Part shown: positions 35,201-46,264 of the stretch, one piece after another
Layout of the letters: the number at the start of each line of letters is the position of its first letter
Position numbering within the stretch: position 1 is the first letter of the stretch
NCBI GenBank assembly: GCA_037974965.1
Contig: JBBPFI010000001.1
Location: 1,984,001 to 2,048,000, forward strand
Direction of reading: 5' to 3'
DNA from: Dacryopinax spathularia
Lineage: Eukaryota > Basidiomycota > Dacrymycetes > Dacrymycetales > Dacrymycetaceae
Length of the DNA: 64,000 nucleotides
Notes under the pieces: model-generated
What the model saw: only the letters and a program-made list of their open reading frames with translations
What the model was told of the DNA's origin: nothing
The model's database searches: none
Made by a program: the position numbers and the translations under genes

Positions 35201-36756
35201 AACGCTCATCGTCATTCGCTTGCATGCGCATCCTATACACGAACAAGTGACAACCATCCAATCATGCTCTTCCTCCGCAAACGATCCGGTTGTTGAAGTG
35301 AAGGAATACCCGATCTGAGTGGTTTTCCCCTTAAAGATTGCCGGAGTGTATGTCGTAATGTCTACCTGCCTTTCGCTTCCCGTACATTCCACCTGGGCGC
35401 CAGCAAGCGATGCGCTCCCGCTTGCGCCTCGCTCTCTTCGAAGACTTGTTGAGCGCTTTCTGGAACGTTGCCGTAATCCCGCTTCCAGCAGGACAATCAC
35501 TCGCTGTCATCCGCTATCCGATTCCCCGTACTGTCTCCTCCTCCACCCGGGGTCCATCAAGCCATTATTCTCTCAACGCAGAACACTCTCTACCGACCTG
35601 TACGTGCAGGCCGAAGCGGCCTGTAGCAGAAATCTCCCGTAGCATACTGCATGCCTTGCGGCGCCGCCGAAACCGGGAAAGCAAGTCGACATTCGAATGG
35701 CATCAGACGGATTCAAATCCGCACGACTTGTGATCACCCTCATATTGTTCACGCGTTCAGGACGAGGTATGCGTGACCGGCAGTTCGGCGGCTTCGCAAG
35801 ACAACCATGGCTGCCCCACTCTTCCTTTATCCTTCGTTTTCGGAACACTGCATCTGGTTTCCAGCAAAGGATCCCCGTCCACGCCTGCAAGTTGTCTGCG
35901 GCACAGAGTTGTCGTTTATTCCCGAATCTTGAAGTAATCGCGTCATCAGCACGATTCTCAACCGCGGTTTAGCCCAATCTGGTGTTTTGGCCTGTTCCCT
36001 TCCTGTATCGGACCATCGCCATCGATTTCGCGTATGGAAGACCCGCCCCAGATGCAACTTATGGGCCACGCGGTGGAATCCATCCCTGAGGATTTCACCC
36101 CCGCAACGGCGGACTTCACCCTCACACCCCGAGCTCCCAGCATCTGCAAACAGTCCATATTCTGGATCTTGCGAGCACTTCGCGCGCACCACCAGTAACG
36201 TCTGTCGAGAATCACAGTATGAGAAACTGAATATGGCCCAAAACCTAATTCATAGCCGAGGAGCGTTCAGAGCCTATTCACCGAGTCGCCGACTGCCGCT
36301 GATGAAGCGACGAAGCAACATTGAGCCGAGAGCTTATTGGTTCGCTTCGGCTGCATGTCTGTCGCTCGTTTCGTTAGAAGCGGATGATTGGGCCGGAACG
36401 CGCGCGGAGGAAGCTTCAGGCCAACTTAACGGAGATAACCGCATTGGCTTTCAGCGCGGCGTTAGGCCGACAAGTGGCCTTTTGTCGTGTCGGTGGCCTT
36501 AGTGGCCTTAGAGGCGAGGTACGTAACTCCGCATATGTTCCTCTTGTGTATGATATCTAACTTGTCGTGTAGTTTCGCAACGTATTGGTGTACAATACGT
36601 GCGGCGATTACGTCCGCCCGACCAGCGGCGACCTACAAGAGGTCGACTCGGACCGCGAGGGAGCATGTACGGCTCTGCCTGCACATCACTACATTTCTTC
36701 ACCGGCGGCCTCAAAGACTATCCAGCAGGATCGCGCATTACCGATCGAAGTAAATC
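32287..36756. other. Non-genic stretch of ~4.5 kb with decayed repeats
   Basis: No supported gene was found. Its right half is occupied by diverged ~0.5 kb tandem repeats (see separate entry). The left part has a GC-rich segment at 32300-33200 with only shadow frames, and three GATCACC words within 36 bases at 33425-33460. A short GTGGCCTTAG-type duplication lies near 36470-36510. Confidence 0.5.
33840..35500. repeat. Diverged tandem repeat array, unit ~0.5 kb
   Basis: Two independent anchors recur with the same period. Anchor 1, a ~42-base stretch beginning CCATCGATTTCCCAGC and ending near TCCCATCTGG, starts at 34043, 34556 and 35070 (steps of 513 and 514). Anchor 2, beginning ATGCCGTAAT or a close variant and continuing through a Cys/Pro-rich context, starts at about 34335, 34839 and 35350 (steps of 504 and 511). 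Other short blocks between them, such as TGCCTCGAGGC near 34160, 34661 and 35173, keep the order. About three and a half units are visible; identity away from the anchors is low by eye, so the array is old. The origin is unknown. Confidence 0.85.
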
Positions 36757-37732
36757 ATGTACCATTCCGACCCCGAGCTCACCTTCTACCTCAATCCGCC
36801 GAACCGTCCTTTGGGCCCGCCGCCGGAGTGGGTTCAGCGTAATTACCAGCGCCCCTATTTCCCGCAACAACGTTGTGAAAAGTATGTCCTTTGCTTGCGG
36901 CCTTTTCCAATGGGAGTTGATACGATAGTTGCGCAGCCGCCCTTGGTTTACCGCAGCTGTGTTCGATCTAAACGGCAACCCAATCTCGCCTCCTTCGATT
37001 CCACCGCCCTGCGCCGCACCTGCTCAGAAGGCGATCCGAAGCTGGCAAACCCCAGCGACGCTCTTTCCGGCAGAAGAGCCTCAGCCCGCATGACCCGCAG
37101 ACCTGGGTGACGTGCTCTCACAGCTCGAGAGTGTAGCAGAGTGGGTCCGACATCTGTCTGACTATGTCGCATGTACGACTGCGGCAATCGCGGATACATC
37201 TCGGGCGCAGACGAATGGTTCCCGCCCTGCAATCCTAGACCTGGACGAGCGGCAGCCTATCTATGTGCAAAGTGGCTGGCCGTTCCCTTGGGTAGAGAAC
37301 GCACCCTTCGCGAATCTGAGCCTCCTGTCTCCACACTCGGTCATGTACCAGAACGCCGAGTACCGCACAGCGGCAAACCTGTTCTTCGCCCTCAAGTTCG
37401 AAGGCGATGCCGCTGCCATGGCAACTGTTGCTGATGCGCCCGACCCGGAGTGGGCGGCTGCTGATCGGGTTCTGGTGGGCTCGGTAAGGACGAATTGGCA
37501 CAGCGTTGCCTTCGACACTCTTGTGATGGTGCTGCGGTTGAAGTTCGAGCAGCATCCGGACTTGGCGGTGGAGTTGGTCAGTCCCCCTTCGTTTATGCTG
37601 ACACAATTAGAGCTGATCCATGTCTCGAAGCTCAGCACTGGTCGTCGGCCGCTAGTTGATAGGAGGCGAGATCGACCTGACAACGTATTCGGGAAAGCGC
37701 TAGAGACAGTGCGAGAGCGGTTAAGAACGTAG
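36757..37732 (+). pseudogene. NADAR-like gene with an in-frame stop
   Basis: Three exons (36757-36881, 36937-37576, 37613-37732) join to 294 codons plus a stop, with one internal TGA at 37091-37093. The frame stays open and coding-like on both sides of it (FTAAVFDLNGNPISPP before; VLSQLESVAEWVRHLSDYV after). The C-terminal half is the NADAR-like domain: IYVQSGWPFPW, NAPFANLSLLSPHSVMY, YRTAANLFFALKFEG, LRLKFEQHPDLAVEL and FGKALETVRERL. The motif glutamate is an alanine (YRTAAN). The intron after Glu-Leu in the domain starts GTCAGT, as in the gene at 40342. Either this copy is inactivated by one nonsense codon, or a small intron was missed, or the base is wrong. Confidence 0.6.
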
Positions 37733-37803
37733 ACAGGCTCAACTCCGGGACGAGGGATACAAGAGGAACCTGTTCCGAGTCAGGCAGAGAGTTGCCCCTA
37801 TTT

Positions 37804-39943
37804 CTAGTCATAGTCGAAATGTGAGCCCCGGGTTGGGTCATTGCGGTCGCATGAGTCAGTGTCGAGGAAGGGCGGTCTGTAGTTGACCGAGTCAGTCAGT
37901 TCAACAGTAGTTGCCCCTATCTGCTGCGCGCCTCCCGAGTTGAGGCACTGTTTGCGCTCTCTACGTGCCACTTGTTGCTGCTTGTTCAAGAGGCACTCGA
38001 GGATAGTCGGACCCTCCGCGGGCCCCGAGACGTCGTCAACAGTCATCTCGCCGATGCGGGCTGTTTCGAGCGGGTCATTGCCAGAGGAGGTGAGCAAGTT
38101 CGGGTATCGTTTCGTCGGTGAAAACCGCGTACATCCGCCGACCGCTTCACCGGCAGTTGGATAGCAGTTTGCTCAAGATGGTACGATACACTCCCGGCGG
38201 GTTCGTCCGAGGAGGACAAACGTTCCGAGACAGGTTAGCCCTACCCGACTGCTCGGTCAACATCAGAACCCTGGTAGGTGCTTCCGTGCCGCAGAAGCAG
38301 GAACAGCGAGGTGTGTGTGTCATCGACAATTCGATCGCACTATACGATTGCGAAATCCTTGTGTCCTTGGATATTCTTGGATATCTTGTGTCATCTGCCA
38401 AAATATGGCGGAAATCCGACCGGTTTCCAGAGCCGGAATACTCCGAATGTCCGGGTCACCCGGCAGAGCAGAACATGCCGTTGCCTGCAGGCACGCCCAT
38501 GTGGTGACAAAGGGCTCCACAGCTCGGGCATCCTCCGAGCGGGCTGACGCACAAAGACTCGCAAGAGCCAATCGGTGCCGCGGACTGGGAGAAAGGGGTT
38601 ATGGATTCGGGCAGCCCGATACTGCAAAAGACGCCGGCGCTTTGGCCATGCCGTGTCTCGGGGGACGCCGTGCGATGTTTACGCCAGCGGGTCTGCCGGC
38701 ATCGCTCCTTTCACAGGAGAAATCGTGACTCGTGACACTTGGAATCGTTTTTCGAGAAGGAAGAAAGCAATGACACATGCATTGTTGTGACGAACCGGCG
38801 CTTCACTGCGGCGGTAGAGGGAGAAAAGGGCCGCTGACGATTGGGCGGGATTCGCCTTTTCAGGGACGATCTCCTCGGGGAAGATGTTGAAGGCCGACTC
38901 GACCAAAACCCGCAGTCGAGATTCCTAGAAATACCTGAGGGCGAACAATAGAGAGATGGGCGAGACACCGCAGTTCCACCGCTCCGGGTGTAGCCCGCGC
39001 CTTTTTCATGCGTGCAAATCCGAAAAGAAGACGTGCTTACGCAAAAGCCGGTGCTGGCTTCTCCAGATTAGGGAGGAACGGCATTGATGGGCGCAGCGCA
39101 TCCGCGGCGAACTCATATCCGTCCAGATATACAGCGAAGTGGGCCTGCTGATTATCGTCCAACTGTCCGAAACGGAAGGCAAGCCGGGAAACGCAGCAGC
39201 CAGCAGCGACACTGCCCTGACTGAGGCTGACGTGGTTGCATGTGACTCCCGTGATAGAGGGTGCCGGGGCGTGATTGGCTGATTGGGGTAAGAGATTCCG
39301 GAGATGCTTCCGCACTTTTACGATCCTGCGTAGGGAAGCTGTGAAGTGGACAACCTCGTTGCGAAGCGCGTGTGTCACAGAGATAGGATGATCGCCGCAT
39401 TCCTATAGCTTCGTGAGAGCATGCGGACAAGCAACGGGAGCGGGAATGCGAGTCGCTTGAAGTAGGGATCATTGCGCCAACCTGGAGGAACATGCCAGCA
39501 TCAATTAGACCGGCATTGTTGAGTCAGGAATCATTCATGAAAGGTGGAGGGGCTGACCGGGACAATGGGGGAAGGACACTACCGCGTCGCCGAAGCGGAC
39601 AGATTTTGCTCGTATACTCGAAGCTGATGGATTCCGAGCATCGAATCCGAGTATCCTCATGGGCGTCGTTGGGGGACCCCTAACAGCGGCGCTCGAGCTA
39701 CTTGCACCGGCCATCAGTGAGGCGGCCAAGAATGTGCGTCGTCTTCCGTAGCTGCTTGCGCGTTGACTGTGCCGATGCTAGCGGGGAACCAGGGTGCTGC
39801 GTCACGCTCGACCCTTTCGGGGATGGATTATCGCGTTGCAGGGTTGGAATTGTTGCTGTTTCGGAGTGCTTCGCGCGCCTTCCATGACTGTGCAGGACGA
39901 GGGGGGTTCCGCCGGGAGGGGCGATGACTGTCGCAGAACGCAC
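37804..39943 (-). CDS. Probable unknown multi-exon gene (approximate model)
   Basis: A chain of coding-like frames runs along the minus strand. The start is the ATG at 39943 (MRSATVIAPPGGTPLVLHSH). Exon 1 ends at 39708 and a 52-base intron joins GRLTDGR to ILGFDARNPSASS at 39655. Further pieces lie at about 39378-39041 (HFAVYLDGYEFAADALRP), 38934-38683 (LVESAFNIFPEEIVPEKANP), from 38631 (IGLPESITPFSQSAAP; a 51-base intron before it), 38401-38153 (SYSAIELSMTHTPRCSCFCG) and up to 38097-37804 (MTVDDVSGPAEGPTILECLL). Not all junction phases could be settled, so the boundaries are provisional and it could be two genes. I do not recognise the product; the later part is Cys-rich. It is divergent from the gene at 40342. 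Confidence 0.4.
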
Positions 39944-40152
39944 AGATTGCGCTGAGGGATTATTCTGGGAAGCGCGGGTTCGTGTATAGCCCGGGCGCGC
40001 TACTGTGACGACTCCCAGGTTGGGTTATGCTGTGACTCGTCTTGACAGTGGACTCCCGCCGCTGTATGCCTCCCCCCCGATCACCCCTCAAGTGGGACCA
40101 CGCCCAGCCAGTGGCAGTCACCACTTTCCTCCCCACCACTGGGGTTCAAAAC

Positions 40153-40159
40153 GTATAAA
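40153..40159 (+). promoter_or_regulatory. TATA box of a NADAR-like gene
   Basis: TATAAAA at 40153-40159, 189 bases upstream of the ATG at 40342, followed by a pyrimidine-rich leader. The strong match to consensus suggests regulated expression. Confidence 0.6.
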
Positions 40160-40341
40160 ATCCCCGCGTTTGACCCGTACCAGCTGCCCCTCATTACCAC
40201 ATACACCCGCGCTCGTCCCCCCTGGTCGACCAGGTCATCGCCTCCGCATCGCGCCCAATTCATCCCTGGTAACCACTCCTCGTTCGCCCTGATCATAACG
40301 CCACACCTCGTTCCGCGCTCCTCCCTCGCAGCAAGTCCGCC

Positions 40342-41322
40342 ATGTCTCGTCCTCACGGTCATCCCTACGGCCCTTTCACAATCCCAGTCCCTCGCCCGCC
40401 TGCGCCCGCACCCGCACAACGTGTCCCCCAGCAAGCGGCCGCCCCTCCCCCTCCTCGCGTCGCTAGAGCCCCTCCTAATGGCGCGTACGCTCTCAATCTC
40501 GCATATGGGCATCCGCATCCCGCCAACTCCCTCAACGCCCCAGTCCAGCTCCCTCCATCTACGCAGATGCCCATGCCCGCCACCGGCTTCAATCCAACCC
40601 CTGGTCCCGCTGTAGCTCGTGCCCCTGGTCCTGCAGCTGCCCAGGCATCTCGGCCTGCTGGTGGCCCTCCCCCGACGTCCGCACCAGCTGCGCAACGTCA
40701 TGTCCACTGGGCACCCGAGCATTTTACGCCCGCCCACCAGCAAACCTATCTCCCCGAGACCATATTCAAGTCGCCGAAATCCTCCAACCCACCGTCGATG
40801 GCAGCATCACCTGCGTCCAGCCCACGGGTGCCGGTCCGGTCCGTGCCAAGGGTAATCTTTGGCGACAACCAGCCGCCCGGCTACCGAGACCCCCACCCCA
40901 ACTTCAAGCTCAACTCCGACCATCGTATCGAATATCGCGGACGCATCGTGCTCAATGCCGAACGGCTCTACCACAGCCACAAGTTTGAGGAGCGCCAGGA
41001 AAATCAGGGGGTCATCGCGCTCGTCATGGCTAGTGCAAATCCCAAGGCCGAGTCGGAGAGGTACACGGCGTACTGGGACAAGGACTGGAACAAGAAGAAG
41101 GAAGCGCACATGCTGGATGTGGTGCGCCACAAGATGTGCCAGTATCCTGAGGTAGAAGCCGAACTGGTCAGTATCTTGCCTTTTCAAAGCGATTTCCTTT
41201 GCTTACGTCGAATACAGGTGGCTACCGGCAATGCCGAACTGATTGATGCCGATGACCCGACTAACATCCTCGGGAGAGCTCTCATGTACCATCGCGACTC
41301 CGTAGCGGCCAAGAGGCGCTGA
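40342..41322 (+). CDS. NADAR-like protein, Pro/Ala-rich N-terminus
   Basis: Two exons (40342-41166, 41218-41322) give 309 residues. The 51-base intron keeps the frame open if unspliced, but its position, after Glu-Leu inside the domain, and its GTCAGT donor match the gene at 36757, so splicing is expected. Residues 1-190 are disordered and rich in Pro, Ala and Gln. The domain follows: HRIEYRGRIVLNAERLYHSH, HKFEERQENQGVIAL, VVRHKMCQYPEVEAEL, NILGRALMYHRD. This is the only copy here that keeps an Ala-Glu pair near the expected motif position (LNAERL). N-glycosidase or ADP-ribose-binding activity is possible but unproven. A TATA box lies 189 bases upstream. Confidence 0.72.
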   Translation: MSRPHGHPYGPFTIPVPRPPAPAPAQRVPQQAAAPPPPRVARAPPNGAYALNLAYGHPHPANSLNAPVQLPPSTQMPMPATGFNPTPGPAVARAPGPAAAQASRPAGGPPPTSAPAAQRHVHWAPEHFTPAHQQTYLPETIFKSPKSSNPPSMAASPASSPRVPVRSVPRVIFGDNQPPGYRDPHPNFKLNSDHRIEYRGRIVLNAERLYHSHKFEERQENQGVIALVMASANPKAESERYTAYWDKDWNKKKEAHMLDVVRHKMCQYPEVEAELVSILPFQSDFLCLRRIQVATGNAELIDADDPTNILGRALMYHRDSVAAKRR

Positions 41323-43161
41323 TCGACATCCTCCAATTTTTCTTCTCTTCCGATTGGGTCTCATTGCTCACGAAAATTACGCTTCGTCTTACCTGTCTAG
41401 TCATTCAGCTTTCCTCGCCCGTTCAAAAATACTCCACTCACCATGTTGTAGCCTATAATGATCACCCGTCACTTGTACGTAGCTGTAGATATGAATCAAT
41501 AGCACCATTCCGATGTACATATTTGCCAGCACCTGGTTCTAGCATACCAAAGGGCATCGGCTATCCCATTCGCGCCGCGCATCTCGCATTGTGTGGCATG
41601 GCGAAGAAGTTGATAGAAAGCATCTGGCGCGATCTCGTAGACAACAGCGAGGGTGACACAGAGCGTCGGGTGGATCTTAGGACATAGACTTGGAGAACAG
41701 CGGGGCAGTGGGGTTGCACGAAGACGAGCGCTAGAGCCCGGTGAAGCGGGCTGGACCAGCAGGAGCATCCAGGCGCCCAGCAACCCATTACGGGTATACG
41801 TTGTCTACGATAGTTTGGCGTGGCGGAGGCGAAGTTTCATCAGGGCAGGCATAGGTGAGGAATGCGCATGTTGTGTATGCCGCATATAGGAGCCAGGGAC
41901 GCGTCACCCTCGTTCTTCAGGAAAGACAGCTACTGAGTCCGGAGAGGCGCATATACGATGAGAAAACCGCTGGGGCTGGCCATTATCGTACCGTACATTC
42001 GGTTACGATCGTAGTGACAGGCTGGATGGGAATTGCCATGCAGTGAGCGGGATATATGCGCGTTGCGTTGGGGCGTTCGGACTTGGCAAGCGGAGCTGTT
42101 CTGCCGCGGACGATGGGAGCCAATCATGGGCATGTCCAGACTGTGCTTGACGAGTACACCGCATACACTCTTGCGAGATGGTTATGTTTTGTTGACTGGC
42201 CAAATCTGCGCTCGACACTAGCAGATGCGGTGCCATCGGTCCCGGGTGATCCGCCAGCTTTGCCCGGAGAATAGGTGTTGACCCAAGACGCGATGGGACA
42301 CGTCAGTCCGCGTTCACAGCAATCGGACAAGTAAGAGCGCGCTTTCATAGAGACTTGACAGAGGTAAGGAGACAAGACTCGTTGTCAGTTATGGTAAGAG
42401 TTGTGGAAGAGGTGAGCGTTCGGTGTTGACCCCAACGGAAACCGAAGCCGCTTCTCAGAAGCAAGGTGATTGCTTCCGATCGGACTATGAGGCTCGGCGA
42501 TCCTCGGCCATGGACCTCTGGGTTTGATCAACTTCCATCTCTGAATCGGCCACTCATCTCCGTAGTTGTTGCAGTTGAGTTCTAGCCTGTGGCAAGAACA
42601 GCCTCCCATCGCTCTCTCAGGCTTTCACTGCAGTCTCCTCATGCTCGCTCGCTGCTGACTGGGTTGCACTGCGGACGGCTTTCCATCAAGAGCTGATCAT
42701 CTGCCCGTCAAGACCAGGTGACCTGCGCACTTCAGATCATGGAAGAACTCTGGACTTTCTGCCGAAACATGACGATGGCATATTAAGTATCCTCCCGTGC
42801 CTGGATACAAGAACATACGGCCATGTCCTAGAACTTCATCAATTGCGGTGATGGACTGCGTCGGGGTTGTTCTTGCAGCACCTCCAATTGAGGCATCTTG
42901 CCCGAAAAGCTGGTCGAGTCGTTTAGCCAAATGCCGCAGACGTGCCTGACGTGCTCCCACGTGCACTCGGAATATTTGGCTGTACATCGACCATGTTGAA
43001 GATGAGCCCAGTCAGATCGCACCGAGAAGACCGGAGAAAGTAAACATAGCTCCGGTCGACACTGGACATCATCATTCGCCGGCCTGGTTCACTCCGTTGG
43101 CTCTGCTTGACAAAGCGCTGACTTTAGCGGGATGCCGTGGGTGTGTGAGCATCGGAAAACG
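41323..43161. other. Intergenic stretch with one possible small frame
   Basis: Most of this segment shows nothing. On the minus strand 42987-42697 is a 96-codon frame with protein character (RLRHLAKRLDQLFGQDASIG; GHGRMFLYPGTGGYLICHRH). Another frame overlaps it with similar composition, so it may be a decayed piece. No TATA and no splice chain were found for it. Confidence 0.35.
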
Positions 43162-43168
43162 TATAAAG
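43162..43168 (+). promoter_or_regulatory. TATA box of the small secreted protein gene
   Basis: TATAAAG in the context CGTATAAAGAG, 154 bases before the ATG at 43316. The same CGTATAAA context stands upstream of the gene at 40342. Confidence 0.5.
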
Positions 43169-43315
43169 AGTCGCCTGAATAGGACTGGATGGACTACAAC
43201 GAAGGCCTTCCACCACTCGTTTCAATCCTTGCCGAATCCATAACAGCAGAGCCAGGTCCGCATCTCCCGCCCAGTAGCTCTATACCATGCTTACCTTCTT
43301 CCTCAGCAGACCAAC

Positions 43316-43579
43316 ATGCAGTTCAACATCCTCACCCTCGTCGTCGTCGCCACCACCGCCGTCCTGGCCGTGCCCATCTCCCCCGAAGTCCCTCCCGGTT
43401 GTTTCTGGGACCAGAACATCGGCGAGATCGTCTGCCCCGGCGGACCCATCATTACGGCTCCTGCGCCCACTTCAACGTCACACCATATCCACGGACCCGT
43501 TCCCGAAGTTCGCGGTGTTGGGCCGGTCTGCATAGATGGCGTATGCCCCGTTACTTGCCATACCAAGTTCGGCTGTTGA
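43316..43579 (+). CDS. Small secreted cysteine-containing protein
   Basis: A single exon of 87 codons. The first 18 residues are a signal peptide: MQFNILTLVVVATTAVLA, ending Ala-x-Ala-like. The mature part has six cysteines with the last four packed near the end (VCIDGVCPVTCHTKFGC), which would fit two or three disulfides. There is no catalytic motif. Small secreted proteins of this kind in basidiomycetes are often lineage-specific and may act on plants, wood or competing microbes; function here is unknown. It shares the opening MQF-N/R and hydrophobic pattern with the secreted protein at 21798, but that is a general feature of signal peptides. A TATA box lies 154 bases upstream. Confidence 0.7.
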   Translation: MQFNILTLVVVATTAVLAVPISPEVPPGCFWDQNIGEIVCPGGPIITAPAPTSTSHHIHGPVPEVRGVGPVCIDGVCPVTCHTKFGC

Positions 43580-44197
43580 GGTACGTATCTCCCTCCGCCG
43601 CTGAAAGCACGTCCCGCTAACCTGCCTCAGCTTCAGCCGTGTGTTGCCCAGCATTGTCGCATAGGATATGTACATGGAAGGATTCCAAGATAGTTGTTAT
43701 GGGTGGAACGTAAATAAATATAGTTTCATGCGTTCGGACGCCTTTCTCCCGTGGGGAGCAGCCGAAGAGACTGCGTCAGTAGTACGTGGACCTCGCAATA
43801 CGAGAGACAGTAGCCGCCGAGAGCGCCGTTTCCCACTCTCATATCGAAGACCTGGCACAATGTTGTGACAATGACTTTACCCACTTTCGGTAACCGGTGA
43901 AGACCGATGATTAAGAGGTTTGGACTCCACCAAAATCCGTAGCAAGGCACGGGCGCTTGCCGAAGCGTGCGCCTATTTGTGCGGGTCTGGTTTCCAAAAG
44001 GGTCGAAAAGATCCCGAGACCCGCCATGAAAAATGTCCCTAACATCATACTTTCGCCTCCATAGGCGATACCGCGCGCCAAACCGCCGTCCTCCTGTTTC
44101 CGACTCATAGGACAGTCGCCCCTTCTTCCTCTTTACCTCACCTTCAGACGACCATCCATTCTTATCTTTCCTTAATACCGGACTACTATCTCCCATA

Positions 44198-46264
44198 ATG
44201 GCACCCTCCAATTCCAAGCAAAAGCGCCTTGCTGAGCGCGCGGCCAAGAAGGCCTCCAAGACGAACGGCACGACCGACTCGACCTCCTCTACCCCGGCGC
44301 TGAGCGTCAATGGATCGACAGCGACGACGCCTATGACCAACCTTTCGCGGAACGGAAGCCAAGAGGCTCTCGACGCGATGCACAAGCTTCAGATCGCGAC
44401 TGATCGGTCCGCATCTGGTGTCCTTGTATCCGATCCCAAAGGTCGTGATATCAAGATCGATTCATACACGCTCTCGTTCCACGGTCGATTGCTCTTCGAG
44501 GGTGCTGAGATTCAGCTCAACTACGGGCAACGATATGGTCTTCTTGGCGAAAACGGAAGTGGAAAGTCCACCTTCCTACAGTCGTTGGCCGACCGAGATA
44601 TCGAGATCCCGGAGCACATTGATGTGAGCATTTCGCTTGACTCAAATGCGATATGCAGCTAACTCTGTGTCAAGATCTACCTTGTTCGGGGTGAGGCTGA
44701 GCCATCTGACATCAACGCAATGGACTACATCATTGCGTCCGCAAAAGAAAAGGTAGCGAAGCTCGAGGCCCGCATGGAGGACCTCGCCGCTGCCGATGAG
44801 ATTGATGAGTTGGCGCTGGATGCGCTGAACGAGGAGCTTGAGGAGTTGGACCCGAGCACATTCGAGACCAAGGCCGGCTCCATTCTTCATGGTCTGGGTT
44901 TCAGCCAGGAGATGATGAGGAAGCCAACCAAGGACATGTCCGGTGGTTGGCGGATGCGTGTCTCCCTCGCTCGGGCACTGTTCATCAAGCCTCACCTTCT
45001 CCTCATGGACGAGCCGACGAACCACTTGGATCTCGGCGCTGTCGTATGGCTTGAGGCATACCTCTCGACGTACAACCACATCCTCGTCATCACCTCCCAC
45101 TCTCAGGATTTCATGGATACCGTTTGTACGAACATCATGGAGCTTACGCCCAAGAAGAAGATGGTGTACTATACCGGTAACTACACGACCTACGTCCGGA
45201 CAAAGACCGAGAACGAGGTCAACCAGATGAAGGCGTACCACAAGCAGCAGGAGGAAATTGCGCATATCAAGAAGTTCATTGCTTCTGCTGGTACTTATGC
45301 GAACCTCGTCAAGCAGGCAAAGTCGAAGCAGAAGATTATCGACAAGATGGAGGCTGCTGGTCTCATCGAGCCTGTTGAGATTCGGCGGCCACTGCGGTTC
45401 AACTTCGAGGATGTCAACAAGCTTCCACCACCCATCATTGCCTTCAATGATGTTGCCTTCTCTTACTCGGGCAAGAAGGAGGACTACCTTTATGAGCATC
45501 TCTCCTTCGGTATTGAGTGAGTTGTTTGTTCTGCGCATTTTCCGAGTTGCATATCTAACATTCCCGGCAGCATGGATTCCCGCGTCGCCATTCTCGGAGC
45601 GAATGGTGCCGGAAAGTCTACCCTCCTCAACCTGATCACCGGCCAACTCCAACCATGCGAAGGCACAATCTCCAAACACACCTCCCTGAAGCTCTCCAAG
45701 TACAGCCAGCACAGCGCTGACCAGCTGCCATACGACAAGTCACCCCTCGAGTACTTCGAGAGCCTCTTCCGCGAGAAGTTCCCGGAGAAAGATAGCATGT
45801 TCTGGCGGCAACAGCTTGGCCGGTTCGGTTTGACTGGCGCTCACCAGACCAGCCCAATCAAGCAGCTCTCCGATGGTCTACGGAACCGCGTCGTTTTCTC
45901 GCAGCTGGCGATGGAGCACCCGCACATCATCCTTCTCGACGAGCCGACCAACCATTTGGACATGGGTTCTATTGATGCCCTCGCAAAGGCCATCAAGGAG
46001 TTTTCCGGCGGTGTCGTCATCGTCTCCCACGACTTCCGGCTCATCGAGCAGGTGGCTGAGGAGCTCTGGGAGGTCGCCGACAAGACGATCAAGAACCTGA
46101 CGAAGATGGACATCAACATCCGTGACTACAAGCAGGGCCTGATTGATAAGAGTGCGTCTAATCTTCCCGTATATGCCTACCTGTGCTGACTGTCGGAAAC
46201 AGGTATGAAGGATATCGAGCGGGCGAAGCTCATCAGCAAGACTTCCAGCAAGGGCCGGGTGTAA
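44198..46264 (+). CDS. ARB1: ABC-F ATPase Arb1/ABCF2, ribosome biogenesis
   Basis: Four exons (44198-44623, 44675-45516, 45571-46151, 46203-46264) give 636 residues. The N-terminus is Lys/Ala-rich and disordered. There are two ABC cassettes and no membrane segments. Cassette 1 has Walker A GENGSGKST (~118), signature MSGGWRMR and Walker B LLLMDEPTNHLD. Cassette 2 has GANGAGKST (~433), signature LSDGLRNR and ILLDEPTNHLD. The linker between them is charged, as expected. Arb1 shuttles between nucleus and cytoplasm and is needed for processing of both ribosomal subunits in yeast. The match over the whole length and the expected size leave little doubt. The final exon is short and basic. Confidence 0.95.

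Noticed and set aside
33840-35500. CRISPR-like or satellite centromere interpretation of the repeats
   Set aside because: Units of ~510 bases with strong drift and only three to four copies fit neither a CRISPR array nor a typical homogeneous satellite.
35690-35720. T-arm-like sequence suggesting a tRNA
   Set aside because: The stem does not pair properly around the loop, and no acceptor, D or anticodon arms could be placed.
40081-40743. Minus-strand open frame of 220 codons
   Set aside because: Arg/Gly-rich antisense of the promoter and Pro/Ala-rich start of the gene at 40342.
44642-45712. Minus-strand open frame of 356 codons
   Set aside because: It is the exact antisense of the ARB1 ABC cassettes and spans that gene's introns.
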